From Opitutia bacterium (lineage in GTDB: Bacteria > Verrucomicrobiota > Verrucomicrobiia > Opitutales > Opitutaceae), in NCBI GenBank assembly GCA_003157575.1, contig PMKA01000394.1, positions 4,228 to 12,706 on the forward strand: DNA of 8,479 bases, written 5' to 3'. The translations under genes were made by a program, and so were the position numbers. Position 1 is the stretch's first letter, and each line of letters opens with the position of its first letter. The notes below the pieces were generated by a model that saw nothing but the letters and a program-made list of their open reading frames with translations, was not told the DNA's origin and ran no database searches. Shown here one piece after another: positions 1-7,225 of the stretch.

Positions 1-136
1 ACTTCCGAACGGAAGTACCGTTCTTCACAATCGCTTCGAGCAAGGGCAGCAACGCCTTATCGAGGTCGAGCCCGAGCGCCTCCCAATGGTCCCCGTGGCC
101 GAGGCACGGAGGTTTCTTTGGCGTGGACGTAGGCAT
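1..136 (-). CDS. Unrecognised protein, N-terminal 45 codons (3' partial)
   Basis: An ATG at 136-134, 14 bases after the SIMPL stop, opens a frame that remains free of stops to the window edge. The visible residues start MPTSTPKKPPC, then GHGDHWEALGLDLDKA, LLPLLEAIVKNG and TSVRK. About three quarters of third codon positions are G or C, as expected for a real gene at this GC. A GGGGG run lies 7 bases before the ATG, a weak ribosome binding site. I do not recognise the family. It does not resemble the start of a Cas4-Cas1 fusion or Cas2, which often follow csb2 in I-G loci. It could also be a chance frame, since only 45 codons are visible. Confidence 0.5.
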   Translation of the reverse strand, partial: MPTSTPKKPPCLGHGDHWEALGLDLDKALLPLLEAIVKNGTSVRK

Positions 137-150
137 AGGGTAACCCCCGA

Positions 151-798
151 TTATTCCGCCGGAAGGACATCCCAAGTGGCAGTGACCTCGGCGTTCACCA
201 CAGCATCGTCCGGCTCGATCTCCACCGGGATGGCCTCATCGCAGACGGCGCCGGAACAGCCGCGACTCCCCCGCTGGTTTTCGTCGCCATGGGTCAACGT
301 GCGAACCGGCCCAAGACGGACTCCGGCCGCAGCCGCGATCGCCTCGGCGCGTGTCCGCGCATCGGCGACAGCAGCGGCGAGCGCCTTCGCGAGCGCGGCG
401 CAGGTGTCGCGAGCCACCTGCGAAACGTCGACACGGGCGAGTTGGAGCTGGGCAGCCAGTTCCCGGAGGATGATGGCGGTCCGTCCGGACTCACGAGGAA
501 TTCTGACGGTGATGATTTCGCGTCCAGCTACGCCCTTGAAGCGCAACACCTGTTTCTCGTACTCGTGTTCGGGCCGCCAATCGGGTCCGGCGGAACGGAT
601 TGCGTCGGCCGGCACGTCGGCGCGATTGAGTGCAGCGCTGACCCCACCGCGCAGCGACTCCAACGCCCGCCGGGACTCATCGACCGTCGGGGCAAGGGAA
701 CTCACCGTGATAGTGAATACGATCCGATCAGGCGTCACGAGGACGCGCCCACGTCCGGTGACGGTGATCGTGGGCGGCATAACATCAGGAGCCTTCAT
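151..798 (-). CDS. SIMPL/DUF541 domain protein without signal peptide
   Basis: A 215 aa protein of the SIMPL (DUF541) family, to which E. coli YggE and Brucella BP26 belong. The biochemical role is poorly defined; YggE is linked to oxidative stress and BP26 oligomerises. Family features are the first strand ITVTGRGRVLVTPDRIVFTI (residues 11-30), a central AGREIITVRI strand, the helix ADARTRAEAIAAAAGVRLGP (145-164) followed by VRTLTH, and a last strand VVNAEVTATWDV. Most bacterial members I know are exported, but here the domain begins within ten residues of the start and no hydrophobic leader is present, so it should be cytoplasmic. The ATG at 798 overlaps the csb2 stop as ATGA. A second ATG at 780 with a weak GAAGG upstream is a possible alternative. 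The open frame extends to 1014, but that part overlaps csb2. GC is about 68%, the richest in the window. Confidence 0.82.
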   Translation of the reverse strand: MKAPDVMPPTITVTGRGRVLVTPDRIVFTITVSSLAPTVDESRRALESLRGGVSAALNRADVPADAIRSAGPDWRPEHEYEKQVLRFKGVAGREIITVRIPRESGRTAIILRELAAQLQLARVDVSQVARDTCAALAKALAAAVADARTRAEAIAAAAGVRLGPVRTLTHGDENQRGSRGCSGAVCDEAIPVEIEPDDAVVNAEVTATWDVLPAE

Positions 799-2429
799 GG
801 TTCGACAGGGACAAACAACCCAAGGCCGAAGTGGGCTGAGTGGCCGAGGGCCGGAACTGGCAGCGAAACAAACTCGGTAAACTCGATCTCGAAAAACAGA
901 CCGACGCGGCGCTCTTTCTCTCGTGTGCCGCTGCTGGTAGGACGATGAACAGGGACAGTTATCGCTTCGTTGAGAACAGCGTCTTCGCCCTCGGGCGTCC
1001 GTACGACTTCCCAACGCGCTTGACCGTCATCCGGATTGCGGTCTGCTAGAGACAGACGACGGATCTCCCCTGGAGTGATGACTCCTGCCGCCTTGAGGCA
1101 TTCGACGAGTTGATACTCAGGCTGGTCCTTGACCTTGAGCGTGCGTTTACCGCTCTCACTCCGGTAGAAATAGCGCGGCGGCACAAAGGGGCTGGCACTG
1201 CGCCACAGCCGCGAAGCGGTCTTGCCGGTTGCGAAGGGCGCATCGGTTGGCGTTTCCTTTGCCAGCGCGGTCAACACGGGGCGCACCGGGTATTTCCCGC
1301 TCCCCCAATCGAGGCGATTGATACGGAGCAGGATTTCAATCTCCGCTTGAGTGAAGCCGTAGGGACACCAGACATGCAGATCGCTCAAAAAGCCGCTCGC
1401 ATCGCCTCTCTTCGGCATAGGGAGGTAGAAAGCATGTTGGTGATCGCCCACGACGTCGGCAGGGCGGTCTTCCGCATGGCCGAAGAGTGCGAAGCTCGAC
1501 GTGCCGTCCCCATAGACTCTGCAAAGATGATGATTGGCAGCGGATCGGAATCTCTCGCTCAGCGGCACGATGAATTTCGGCAGCAGCGGCACGCGGCACT
1601 GGAGAGAGAAGCAAAGGTAGTGCGCCACCTTCGGCCCTGCGGATGGGGCGTGCCTCTCGGCAGCTCGCACCGTACGCGGCGTTCGCACGACCCATTTCTC
1701 CGGCCAACCGGCGGGCATCTGGTAGGAAAACCAGGCCGCGCCATTGGGCTTCATGTCCGTTGCGAGGAGCGCATCCACCAAATGCGGAGGAGCATTGCCC
1801 GGATCGTGTTTCCCAAGCTCCTTCCTTCGCATCCACAAATCGGTGACACAGAAACCTTTCGCCCCGGGGATGGGGCAGAATACGTCGCGACACGTCGCAG
1901 AGATCTTTCGCCCGTCGGTGGGCAGACACCAGCCGGTTTCTGCAGACGGTTCTGTGTTGCAGACTTCAGCGTGACAGAGCGATTCCGAGCGGCCAAAGTA
2001 GGTGAGTTCGGCAAGCAGAGTTTCGAGAGTTCGGCGGAGCTCGGGTGCGAGATCCGCATTCCGCCAGCGAAACAACACTGCGCCGGAAACTGCGGCAAAG
2101 TGGTTCTCGTGGCGGGTGTTCTTGTAGGAAGCGTCGGCTTTATCCTCCGCGTCGGCGGCACCGTAGTTCGGCTGCCAATGGACCGCCTGCCCGAAGCTGA
2201 CTTTGCCCGTGCCAATTTCCGGCAGCTCCCGGCCCATTACCTCAAGCAGCGCGATGCACTCCGGGCTGGGCACCTGTCCCGGATGTGCCCGGAACCATGC
2301 GGAAACGAGCGCCCGCAGCAACCGCCACGGGCTGGGCGGCCACTCCGGCTCCCGCAGCCGGGTCGGATTGATTCCCCACGGGTGCGCATAATAACGGCCC
2401 CACGGGAATGTGAGTCGAATCGTTGTCAT
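795..2429 (-). CDS. csb2: Csb2 (GSU0054 family), Cas5-Cas6 fusion
   Basis: Fusion of a Cas5-like and a Cas6-like RAMP domain in I-G systems, expected to cut pre-crRNA at the repeats and stay bound in the complex; 544 aa. The Cas5-like part opens with TFPWGRYYAHPWG (residues 7-19) and the hallmark EWPPSPWRLLRALVSAW (29-45). Next comes FGHAEDRPADVVGDHQHAFY (316-335), where the DHQHAFYLP segment carries histidines that are candidates for crRNA cleavage or binding. SPFVPPRYFYR is at 413-423. The C-terminus carries the glycine-rich Cas6-type loop ALGHSAHFGLGLF (527-539). The start is fixed by the ATGA overlap with csb1 and a strong ribosome binding site. The stop overlaps the next start by four bases, so a further protein is made from the same message. 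No frameshift or missing motif is seen. Confidence 0.92.
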   Translation of the reverse strand: MTTIRLTFPWGRYYAHPWGINPTRLREPEWPPSPWRLLRALVSAWFRAHPGQVPSPECIALLEVMGRELPEIGTGKVSFGQAVHWQPNYGAADAEDKADASYKNTRHENHFAAVSGAVLFRWRNADLAPELRRTLETLLAELTYFGRSESLCHAEVCNTEPSAETGWCLPTDGRKISATCRDVFCPIPGAKGFCVTDLWMRRKELGKHDPGNAPPHLVDALLATDMKPNGAAWFSYQMPAGWPEKWVVRTPRTVRAAERHAPSAGPKVAHYLCFSLQCRVPLLPKFIVPLSERFRSAANHHLCRVYGDGTSSFALFGHAEDRPADVVGDHQHAFYLPMPKRGDASGFLSDLHVWCPYGFTQAEIEILLRINRLDWGSGKYPVRPVLTALAKETPTDAPFATGKTASRLWRSASPFVPPRYFYRSESGKRTLKVKDQPEYQLVECLKAAGVITPGEIRRLSLADRNPDDGQARWEVVRTPEGEDAVLNEAITVPVHRPTSSGTREKERRVGLFFEIEFTEFVSLPVPALGHSAHFGLGLFVPVEP

Positions 2430-3697
2430 TCCTTACCGCCCTCCTCTGTCTCGGAGCCTTCGTCATCGTTGTTGGTTTCGGCGTCGGCGGACTCGCCCTG
2501 TTTCTTTGCCTTCGAGGCGACGTGCTTCAGTACGAGCGGTGCGTGGGCTTTGTCGAAACCGACGGATTCGCTCTCGATGCCCAACCCTTGAGACGCAGCG
2601 ATGGCAATTGTGTCAAAAGGAAGGGCAGCGCCATCACCATCAATGCGGTTAAGCCAAAACTTGGCGCCATCCTTCACGAGCCGAAGGTCGCACTCTGTCC
2701 GCAGCCTCTTCCCATTCTGCATTTCGCCGATGAACCAAGCCACTTTGCAGAGAGCAATCTTGAGCAGCAATTCGAGTCTGGACTTTGATTGCTCGCCATC
2801 TCCAAGCGGCATCGAAGCCAGCAAACCCACATCAATACAAAAGCGTGCCTGAATCCTCTTCGCGCTGATACGCTGCTTCTGGAAAATTGCCTGCGAGGCC
2901 GCCGCGGTGCCAATCGGGTCAAATCGAACGCCGGGAACCGCAATCCGGTCACAACCGAGGCCGATGACTGAACCCGTGATAGCACGAGGCGAACGAAGAC
3001 CAACGAAGGTTAGCTTATCCTTTACGGAAATCTGAAAACCATGAAGCAACGCCATTGGGTCATATTCCATGGCTACTTTGAAAATCCTCGGGACATTGCT
3101 CGCAGGACACTTGTCCTTCGATTTCATTCCGAGGAGATGCCGCACCCACAACACAAACTCAGGTTTGGCTGTAGCCGATTTCTTTGCGGGTTTCACGGCG
3201 GCTGTCTTCTTTCCAGTTTCATCTTCGTTCGCCTTGGCTTCCGCAGCCTGGTCGGCGAAAGCCTTCTTCATTTCCTCGCTGATTTCGGCGAATTGTGCCC
3301 CCATGACATATTCTGAGGCGAATCGGTGACCATCGATCGTTGTCGCTGTCACGAACTCGCCGTCGGCCTTTCCGTCTCTGGTCAGTTTGATGTAAGGAAG
3401 GCCGGCTAATTCATTCCGCCATTTGCCTTCGTATTGGTCGCTCAAACAGACCTCCTCCAAGAACTGCCCGACTTTCGCTTCGCCATCGATCAAACAGATA
3501 AGACCGTCTTTTTGCGCCGGGTCGGGGTAGAGGACGGGGCCGATGTCGGGGAAGCCCGTGGGCTGGATGCGCGGGTCGCCGTTGGACGGCTCCAACTCGG
3601 CTGTGATGAAGATCCGGCGGCAACCCGTCGGAATAGTGAATCCTCCGAACGTAAATGGAAGTGCGGAGGCATGTGCTGGAATGGCGTTGTTACTCAT
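2426..3697 (-). CDS. csb1: Csb1 (GSU0053 family), Cas7-type backbone subunit
   Basis: Repeated backbone subunit of the I-G effector that coats the spacer part of the crRNA; 423 aa, on the long side for Csb1. The family signature is the N-terminal strand IFITAELEP followed by IQPTGFPDIGPVLY (residues 44-57) and a GLICLIDGEAKVGQFLEE helix, where relatives carry a similar strand-helix. KLTFVGLRSPRAITGSVIGL in the middle also fits the RAMP-like fold. Residues about 138-180 are a charged, Ala/Lys-rich insertion that looks disordered, and the last 33 or so residues are strongly acidic and Gly/Ser rich (for example DDEGSETEEGGKE). No Shine-Dalgarno sequence is visible in the AT-rich 35-base gap before the ATG, but no better start exists nearby. 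The stop overlaps the csb2 start as ATGA. Sampled lines give about 51% GC, lower than the flanking genes. Confidence 0.9.
   Translation of the reverse strand: MSNNAIPAHASALPFTFGGFTIPTGCRRIFITAELEPSNGDPRIQPTGFPDIGPVLYPDPAQKDGLICLIDGEAKVGQFLEEVCLSDQYEGKWRNELAGLPYIKLTRDGKADGEFVTATTIDGHRFASEYVMGAQFAEISEEMKKAFADQAAEAKANEDETGKKTAAVKPAKKSATAKPEFVLWVRHLLGMKSKDKCPASNVPRIFKVAMEYDPMALLHGFQISVKDKLTFVGLRSPRAITGSVIGLGCDRIAVPGVRFDPIGTAAASQAIFQKQRISAKRIQARFCIDVGLLASMPLGDGEQSKSRLELLLKIALCKVAWFIGEMQNGKRLRTECDLRLVKDGAKFWLNRIDGDGAALPFDTIAIAASQGLGIESESVGFDKAHAPLVLKHVASKAKKQGESADAETNNDDEGSETEEGGKE
2439..2446 (-). promoter_or_regulatory. Ribosome binding site of csb2
   Basis: GAGGAGGG on the minus strand, 9 bases before the csb2 ATG (2429-2427). 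It lies inside the end of csb1, where the same bases encode part of the acidic EEGGKE tail. Confidence 0.65.
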
Positions 3698-3732
3698 GAT
3701 ATTCGTATTTTGGGGCGTTTTTGGAGAAAGTC

Positions 3733-6078
3733 TCAGTCGATTTGTGGAATGGAAACGGCGCGGTAGAGAGCGAAACGGTCGCGCCAGCGAAGTGGGATGC
3801 AGACCGTTGCGGCGAGGCGGGCGGCATCGGTGGATGGCGCGATCGTGGCGGGGCTGATGATGTCACGCCCGGCCAGCCGTGGTTTCTGCGCGGCGGCTTC
3901 CTTGCCGTAGGGATTGTCGAAGCCCCAGATGGCAATCCACCGGAGAGCTTCCGTCACCGCCAGCGTCATATTGGAGGCGGAACGCTGGCAGAGCAACGCG
4001 ATGGGCTGGTGGCTGCGTCGTTTCTTCGTGTCTCCGTCCTTTCGTGGTTCGCATTCCAGTTCGAGGAGCGTCCGCAACGCGGCATACTCGGGCGGTATGG
4101 CCGGCGGCTCCCACTCACCATCGACGGGTTCGGCATCCACTCTCACCAGCTTCCAGCCAATGAGGCTGAGGGCTTCTATCCAGCGGGCGATGAGTTGGTC
4201 GTCCAACTCCCGGCGGAGGAACGCCAGCACGTCGTCCAGCGGCGCACCGAAGGCCGAAACGAGCGCGGGGCGTTCATCGGTGAGCGAGTCGAGATACCGA
4301 CGCGCCAGCACCGCTGCGAGGTCGTGGCAGAGGTCACTGCCGGACCAGACGGCTTGATGGGAACGGTCTGTCTTCGCTGGCAGATACCAACCGCTCGGCC
4401 CCAGCTTCAGCGGGAGCAGCGAGCCGAGCGTCGAGAGAACTTCGGCCGGCTTTCCGTTCCGTTGCTTCATGTGCCCGACCATCGAAGCCACAGCACGGGC
4501 AATGCGAAACTCCGCCCCTTCGCGTCGATTCTCAGGATGGTAGGACGCGAGCGGCGCCAGCAAGACGTTCCAATCCTCCATCGGCAGCGGACGGAAGAAC
4601 CGGGCGTGCTTGCCTGGAAGCGTGTCGCGGAAAGACTCGGAAATCGCCATCTGGCGACACGCGCGAAACACGGCGCATAGCAAGTCGAGACAATGATGCG
4701 GAGTTGTCTCACGAGCGGCTGTCTCCATCGCGGTGTTGATTGCCGCCCGGACAGGATGCGGGCTTTTGCTGTCGGTCTTGCCGCCCTTCCACTTGATCTC
4801 AAACTGGTCGAGAAACTGGCTCTCATCGATTGGCTGAAGCGCACGATTCAGGCGGATGGCATCCTCGCGGGAGACGGATTCGACATACGCGCCCGTGGTG
4901 ATCCATGGCACGCGGCTGATTTTCATTTTGAAGCGGAACTCCTGCCAACCCGTGAAACCGGCATCCACGCCTTGACTGTGCAATGCTCGCATGAATTCCG
5001 CGCTGAAGCGCGCATCCTTCCCCGGCAGCCGGGCCTGCGCGTCGGTGATGAAGCTGGACAACTCGGCGAACGTAACTGGCCTGTCCCAGAGTGGAAACCA
5101 CAGCGCGCTGGAGGTGCCTTTTACCTCGTTGGCGTCATCCACCAACTCCTCTCCGGCATCAAAGACGAAAGGAAACGCCGCGAACCGACGCGAGTTTGCC
5201 GCCAACGTTCGCCCGACACTGCCGCGCATAGCAAATCCACCTTCGACGGCAAGCACGTAGTCCAATGCGTTGAACGGATAATTCTCTGTCACCCAGCCGG
5301 AACCAATATTGTAAGCCTTGATGGCATCGGGGAAGAAAGGCGTCCCTTTGCCTTTTGCCGATGACTCGTCTCCTCCTTCACCGACGAATGGGAGCAAGTC
5401 GGCAATTACTTTCAGGGCTTCGTTGGCTTTCTCTTTCAGCTTTGTCGGTTGTTTGGCCATCCCGATGTGAGTTTCGACTTTTGCGGCAGCTTTCTTATAT
5501 GCGACGCGATGCTTCTGAAACGTCGCGAGATATTCCCAGTGCGTTCGCCAAAGGTGGGCGCGACCGGCAATCCCTTTGGACAGAAAAAGCGGATGGTCGG
5601 CATTGAAACTCAGGAACGGAGCCGCAATTGCGTCCAGCGCTTCTGTCACCGTAGAATCGGCCGCTTCGCGGTAGACCTCCAGCGCTTCTCTGGCGATAAG
5701 CTTGTGTTGATTCGCGGGTTTCTTGCGGTCTTCCGCGCTCACGACCTGAGCTGACAAATTGTTCGCCAAATCCCAATCGGATCGCACATTCAGCTCTCTG
5801 CTCCTATCAGCATCACTTCCCGGCTCTTTGTTCCATGCTGCAAAGACCGCAGTGGGGCGGTAATGCAGCGCGAAGAATTCCACCAGCTTCTCCCGAGTCG
5901 GATACTTCGGCGAGCGTAGGCAAAAGCAGGCTTTTTCGGAATCCCACCAGCCTTCGGCGTCCGGGTCGCGGTGGTCTAGCTCTGCGCAGCGGGCGAGCAC
6001 GCGTAGGAGGCCGATCGCCTTCAGATAATGGCCAAGAATGTCGTGGCGGCAGCCGGGCAGAAGAATGGGATCAGGCAT
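3733..6078 (-). CDS. csx17: Csx17, Cas8-like large subunit of the type I-G effector
   Basis: Large subunit of the I-G surveillance complex, 781 aa. By analogy with Cas8 it should sit at the crRNA 5' end and help recognise the PAM and recruit Cas3. Evidence is the N-terminal family signature ILLPGCRHDILGHYLKAIGL (residues 5-24), a conserved-looking tryptophan in AAWNKEP (80-86), the mid-protein segments ALWFPLWDRPVTFAEL and GVDAGFTGWQEFRF typical of Csx17, and its place directly before csb1 and csb2. The start at 6078 is chosen over 6135 because the family begins a few residues before LPGC, a good ribosome binding site precedes it, and the 19 extra residues (proline and serine rich) match nothing. 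The glycine-rich stretch I remember after the WN motif in other Csx17 proteins is not obvious here, so this may be a divergent branch. It ends 35 bases before csb1. Confidence 0.9.
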   Translation of the reverse strand: MPDPILLPGCRHDILGHYLKAIGLLRVLARCAELDHRDPDAEGWWDSEKACFCLRSPKYPTREKLVEFFALHYRPTAVFAAWNKEPGSDADRSRELNVRSDWDLANNLSAQVVSAEDRKKPANQHKLIAREALEVYREAADSTVTEALDAIAAPFLSFNADHPLFLSKGIAGRAHLWRTHWEYLATFQKHRVAYKKAAAKVETHIGMAKQPTKLKEKANEALKVIADLLPFVGEGGDESSAKGKGTPFFPDAIKAYNIGSGWVTENYPFNALDYVLAVEGGFAMRGSVGRTLAANSRRFAAFPFVFDAGEELVDDANEVKGTSSALWFPLWDRPVTFAELSSFITDAQARLPGKDARFSAEFMRALHSQGVDAGFTGWQEFRFKMKISRVPWITTGAYVESVSREDAIRLNRALQPIDESQFLDQFEIKWKGGKTDSKSPHPVRAAINTAMETAARETTPHHCLDLLCAVFRACRQMAISESFRDTLPGKHARFFRPLPMEDWNVLLAPLASYHPENRREGAEFRIARAVASMVGHMKQRNGKPAEVLSTLGSLLPLKLGPSGWYLPAKTDRSHQAVWSGSDLCHDLAAVLARRYLDSLTDERPALVSAFGAPLDDVLAFLRRELDDQLIARWIEALSLIGWKLVRVDAEPVDGEWEPPAIPPEYAALRTLLELECEPRKDGDTKKRRSHQPIALLCQRSASNMTLAVTEALRWIAIWGFDNPYGKEAAAQKPRLAGRDIISPATIAPSTDAARLAATVCIPLRWRDRFALYRAVSIPQID

Positions 6079-6085
6079 GGCGGGA

Positions 6086-7225
6086 TTACTCCTGGGGTGG
6101 GTGTTTTTGCTGCCAGGCGGCGGTGTCCTGCTCAATCAGTCGTTCGAGAGTCTCGGCTGCGGGCAGAACATTCAGGTAGCGGGAGACGAAAAGCTGGTGG
6201 TCGATGCCTGCAGTGGCGTAGTCCACCCGCGTTTGTTTTTTGTCAGTGCAGAGGATGAGGCCAACCGGCTGCTGGTCTCCCTCGGCCATGACTTCCGCCT
6301 TCCAGTAGTTGAGGTAGAAGTTCATTTGTCCCGCGTCACCGTGCTGGAATGCGCGGGCCTTCAAATCAATCAGCAGATGACAGCGCAGCAGACGGTGATA
6401 GAAGACGAGGTCGATATAATCGTGTTCTTCTCCAACGGTGACCCGTCGCTGGCGGGCCTCGAAACAAAAGCCAGTACCAAGTTCAAGGAGGAAGGATTGC
6501 AGATTGTCCAGCAGCGCCATTTCGAGTTCGGATTCGAAATAGTGAGGCCTTTCGGCGAGGCCGGTAAACTCCAGCACATATGGATCGCGGATGAGGTCGG
6601 CCATCCGGTTGGGGGCTTCTTGAGCCTGTTGCCGGGCGTCGTCTATGACCGTCTTCTTGTCAGCGGAAAGGACGGTTCGATCGTAGAGGAGTGAGCCGAT
6701 CTGCCGCTGCAACTGGCGTACGGACCAGCCACCCTTCAGACATTCGTTCTCGTAAAAGGCGCGTTTCCATGGGTCGTCGAGGCGGATGAGCTCGATAAGG
6801 TGGGTCCAGGAAAAAGAGATCACTCGCGCAGCAGACAATGGTGTGGGGAGACCCGGCCGTGTCGCCACCGGTGCGACATCGCATTCGGTAATCAGTGATT
6901 GCCGAATCTCCGGGAGGGTTATCAGGGCAGATTCGGCAATCGCCGGCTGTCGAATCTGAGGGTAGAGTTCAAAGAACCGGCGGGTGAGACGCAACATGCT
7001 GACCCCAAGGCCCTTCACTCCCTGATTATGGAGATCCAAGGCGATACGCTCAAGGAGACCGGTCCCGTACGCGGCGCGGTCTTCGCCATGCTGCTCATAC
7101 TCGACAATATGAGCGCCGATAAGCCAGTTCCTAAGGATCAGCTGCCGGTTTACCGCCCGGATTGCTCCAGCCAGCGCGGTGCCGTGCAACTCGTTGAGCG
7201 CTGCGATCAGAGCTTCGTAATTCAT
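6086..7225 (-). CDS. DUF1016 (YhcG-like) PD-(D/E)xK nuclease family protein
   Basis: Predicted nuclease-fold protein of 379 aa, a normal length for the family. Residues 1-95 match the helical DUF1016 N-terminal domain (AIRAVNRQLILRNWLIGAHI, then GLLERIALDL, then a FFELYPQI-like helix). Residues 135-185 hold SFSWTHLIELIRL and GGWSVRQLQRQIGSLLYDR. Residues 215-350 form the nuclease-like C-terminal domain: DPYVLEF, ESELE at 231-235, YIDLVFYHR with D272, LLIDLKARAF with D287 and K289 as the (D/E)xK pair, then GQMNFYLNYWKAEV and a PVGLILCTDK strand. The putative catalytic residues are therefore present. Biochemistry of the family is sparse; roles in DNA repair or phage defence have been proposed. 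The gene is coupled to cas3 by ATGA and ends 7 bases before csx17, so it is embedded in the cas operon although it is not a standard I-G component. Residues about 90-120 contain an imperfect 16-residue repeat. Confidence 0.9.
   Translation of the reverse strand: MNYEALIAALNELHGTALAGAIRAVNRQLILRNWLIGAHIVEYEQHGEDRAAYGTGLLERIALDLHNQGVKGLGVSMLRLTRRFFELYPQIRQPAIAESALITLPEIRQSLITECDVAPVATRPGLPTPLSAARVISFSWTHLIELIRLDDPWKRAFYENECLKGGWSVRQLQRQIGSLLYDRTVLSADKKTVIDDARQQAQEAPNRMADLIRDPYVLEFTGLAERPHYFESELEMALLDNLQSFLLELGTGFCFEARQRRVTVGEEHDYIDLVFYHRLLRCHLLIDLKARAFQHGDAGQMNFYLNYWKAEVMAEGDQQPVGLILCTDKKQTRVDYATAGIDHQLFVSRYLNVLPAAETLERLIEQDTAAWQQKHPPQE
6089..6093 (-). promoter_or_regulatory. Ribosome binding site that fixes the csx17 start
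   Basis: AGGAG on the minus strand, 10 bases before the ATG at 6078-6076 and just upstream of the DUF1016 stop codon (6088-6086). It favours the start at 6078 over the in-frame start at 6135, which would put 50 bases of overlap on the DUF1016 gene. Confidence 0.6.
6881..6958 (-). repeat. Imperfect in-frame repeat with a 13-base inverted repeat inside the DUF1016 gene
   Basis: On the minus strand two 30-base segments (6958-6929 and 6910-6881) lie 48 bases apart in frame and match at about 20 of 30 positions. They encode QIRQPAIAES and EIRQSLITEC. Within this region GATTGCCGAATCT (6897-6909) and AGATTCGGCAATC (6929-6941) are perfect 13-base reverse complements with a 19-base spacer, so the transcript could form a hairpin. 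The segment falls in the linker between the two halves of the protein. Confidence 0.7.

Noticed and set aside
86..880. A 264-codon open frame on the plus strand
   Set aside because: It is antisense to the SIMPL gene and the end of csb2, and its product is low-complexity Ala/Ser/Thr/Arg sequence.
799..1014. Upstream extension of the SIMPL gene to a start at 1014
   Set aside because: The extra 72 codons overlap csb2 and encode Arg/Ser/Cys-rich sequence unrelated to SIMPL. The ATGA start at 798 fits the operon pattern.
1110..2591. A 493-codon open frame on the plus strand
   Set aside because: It lies antisense to csb2 and the end of csb1, which have clear family motifs. Its translation is Arg/Pro/Ser rich with no recognisable domain, as expected for a shadow frame in GC-rich coding DNA.
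3721..4680. A 319-codon open frame on the plus strand
   Set aside because: It is antisense to the 3' part of csx17 and shows no family resemblance.
6079..6135. csx17 starting at 6135
   Set aside because: This would overlap the DUF1016 gene by 50 bases and add 19 Pro/Ser-rich residues before the normal family start. The ATG at 6078 has a well-placed ribosome binding site.
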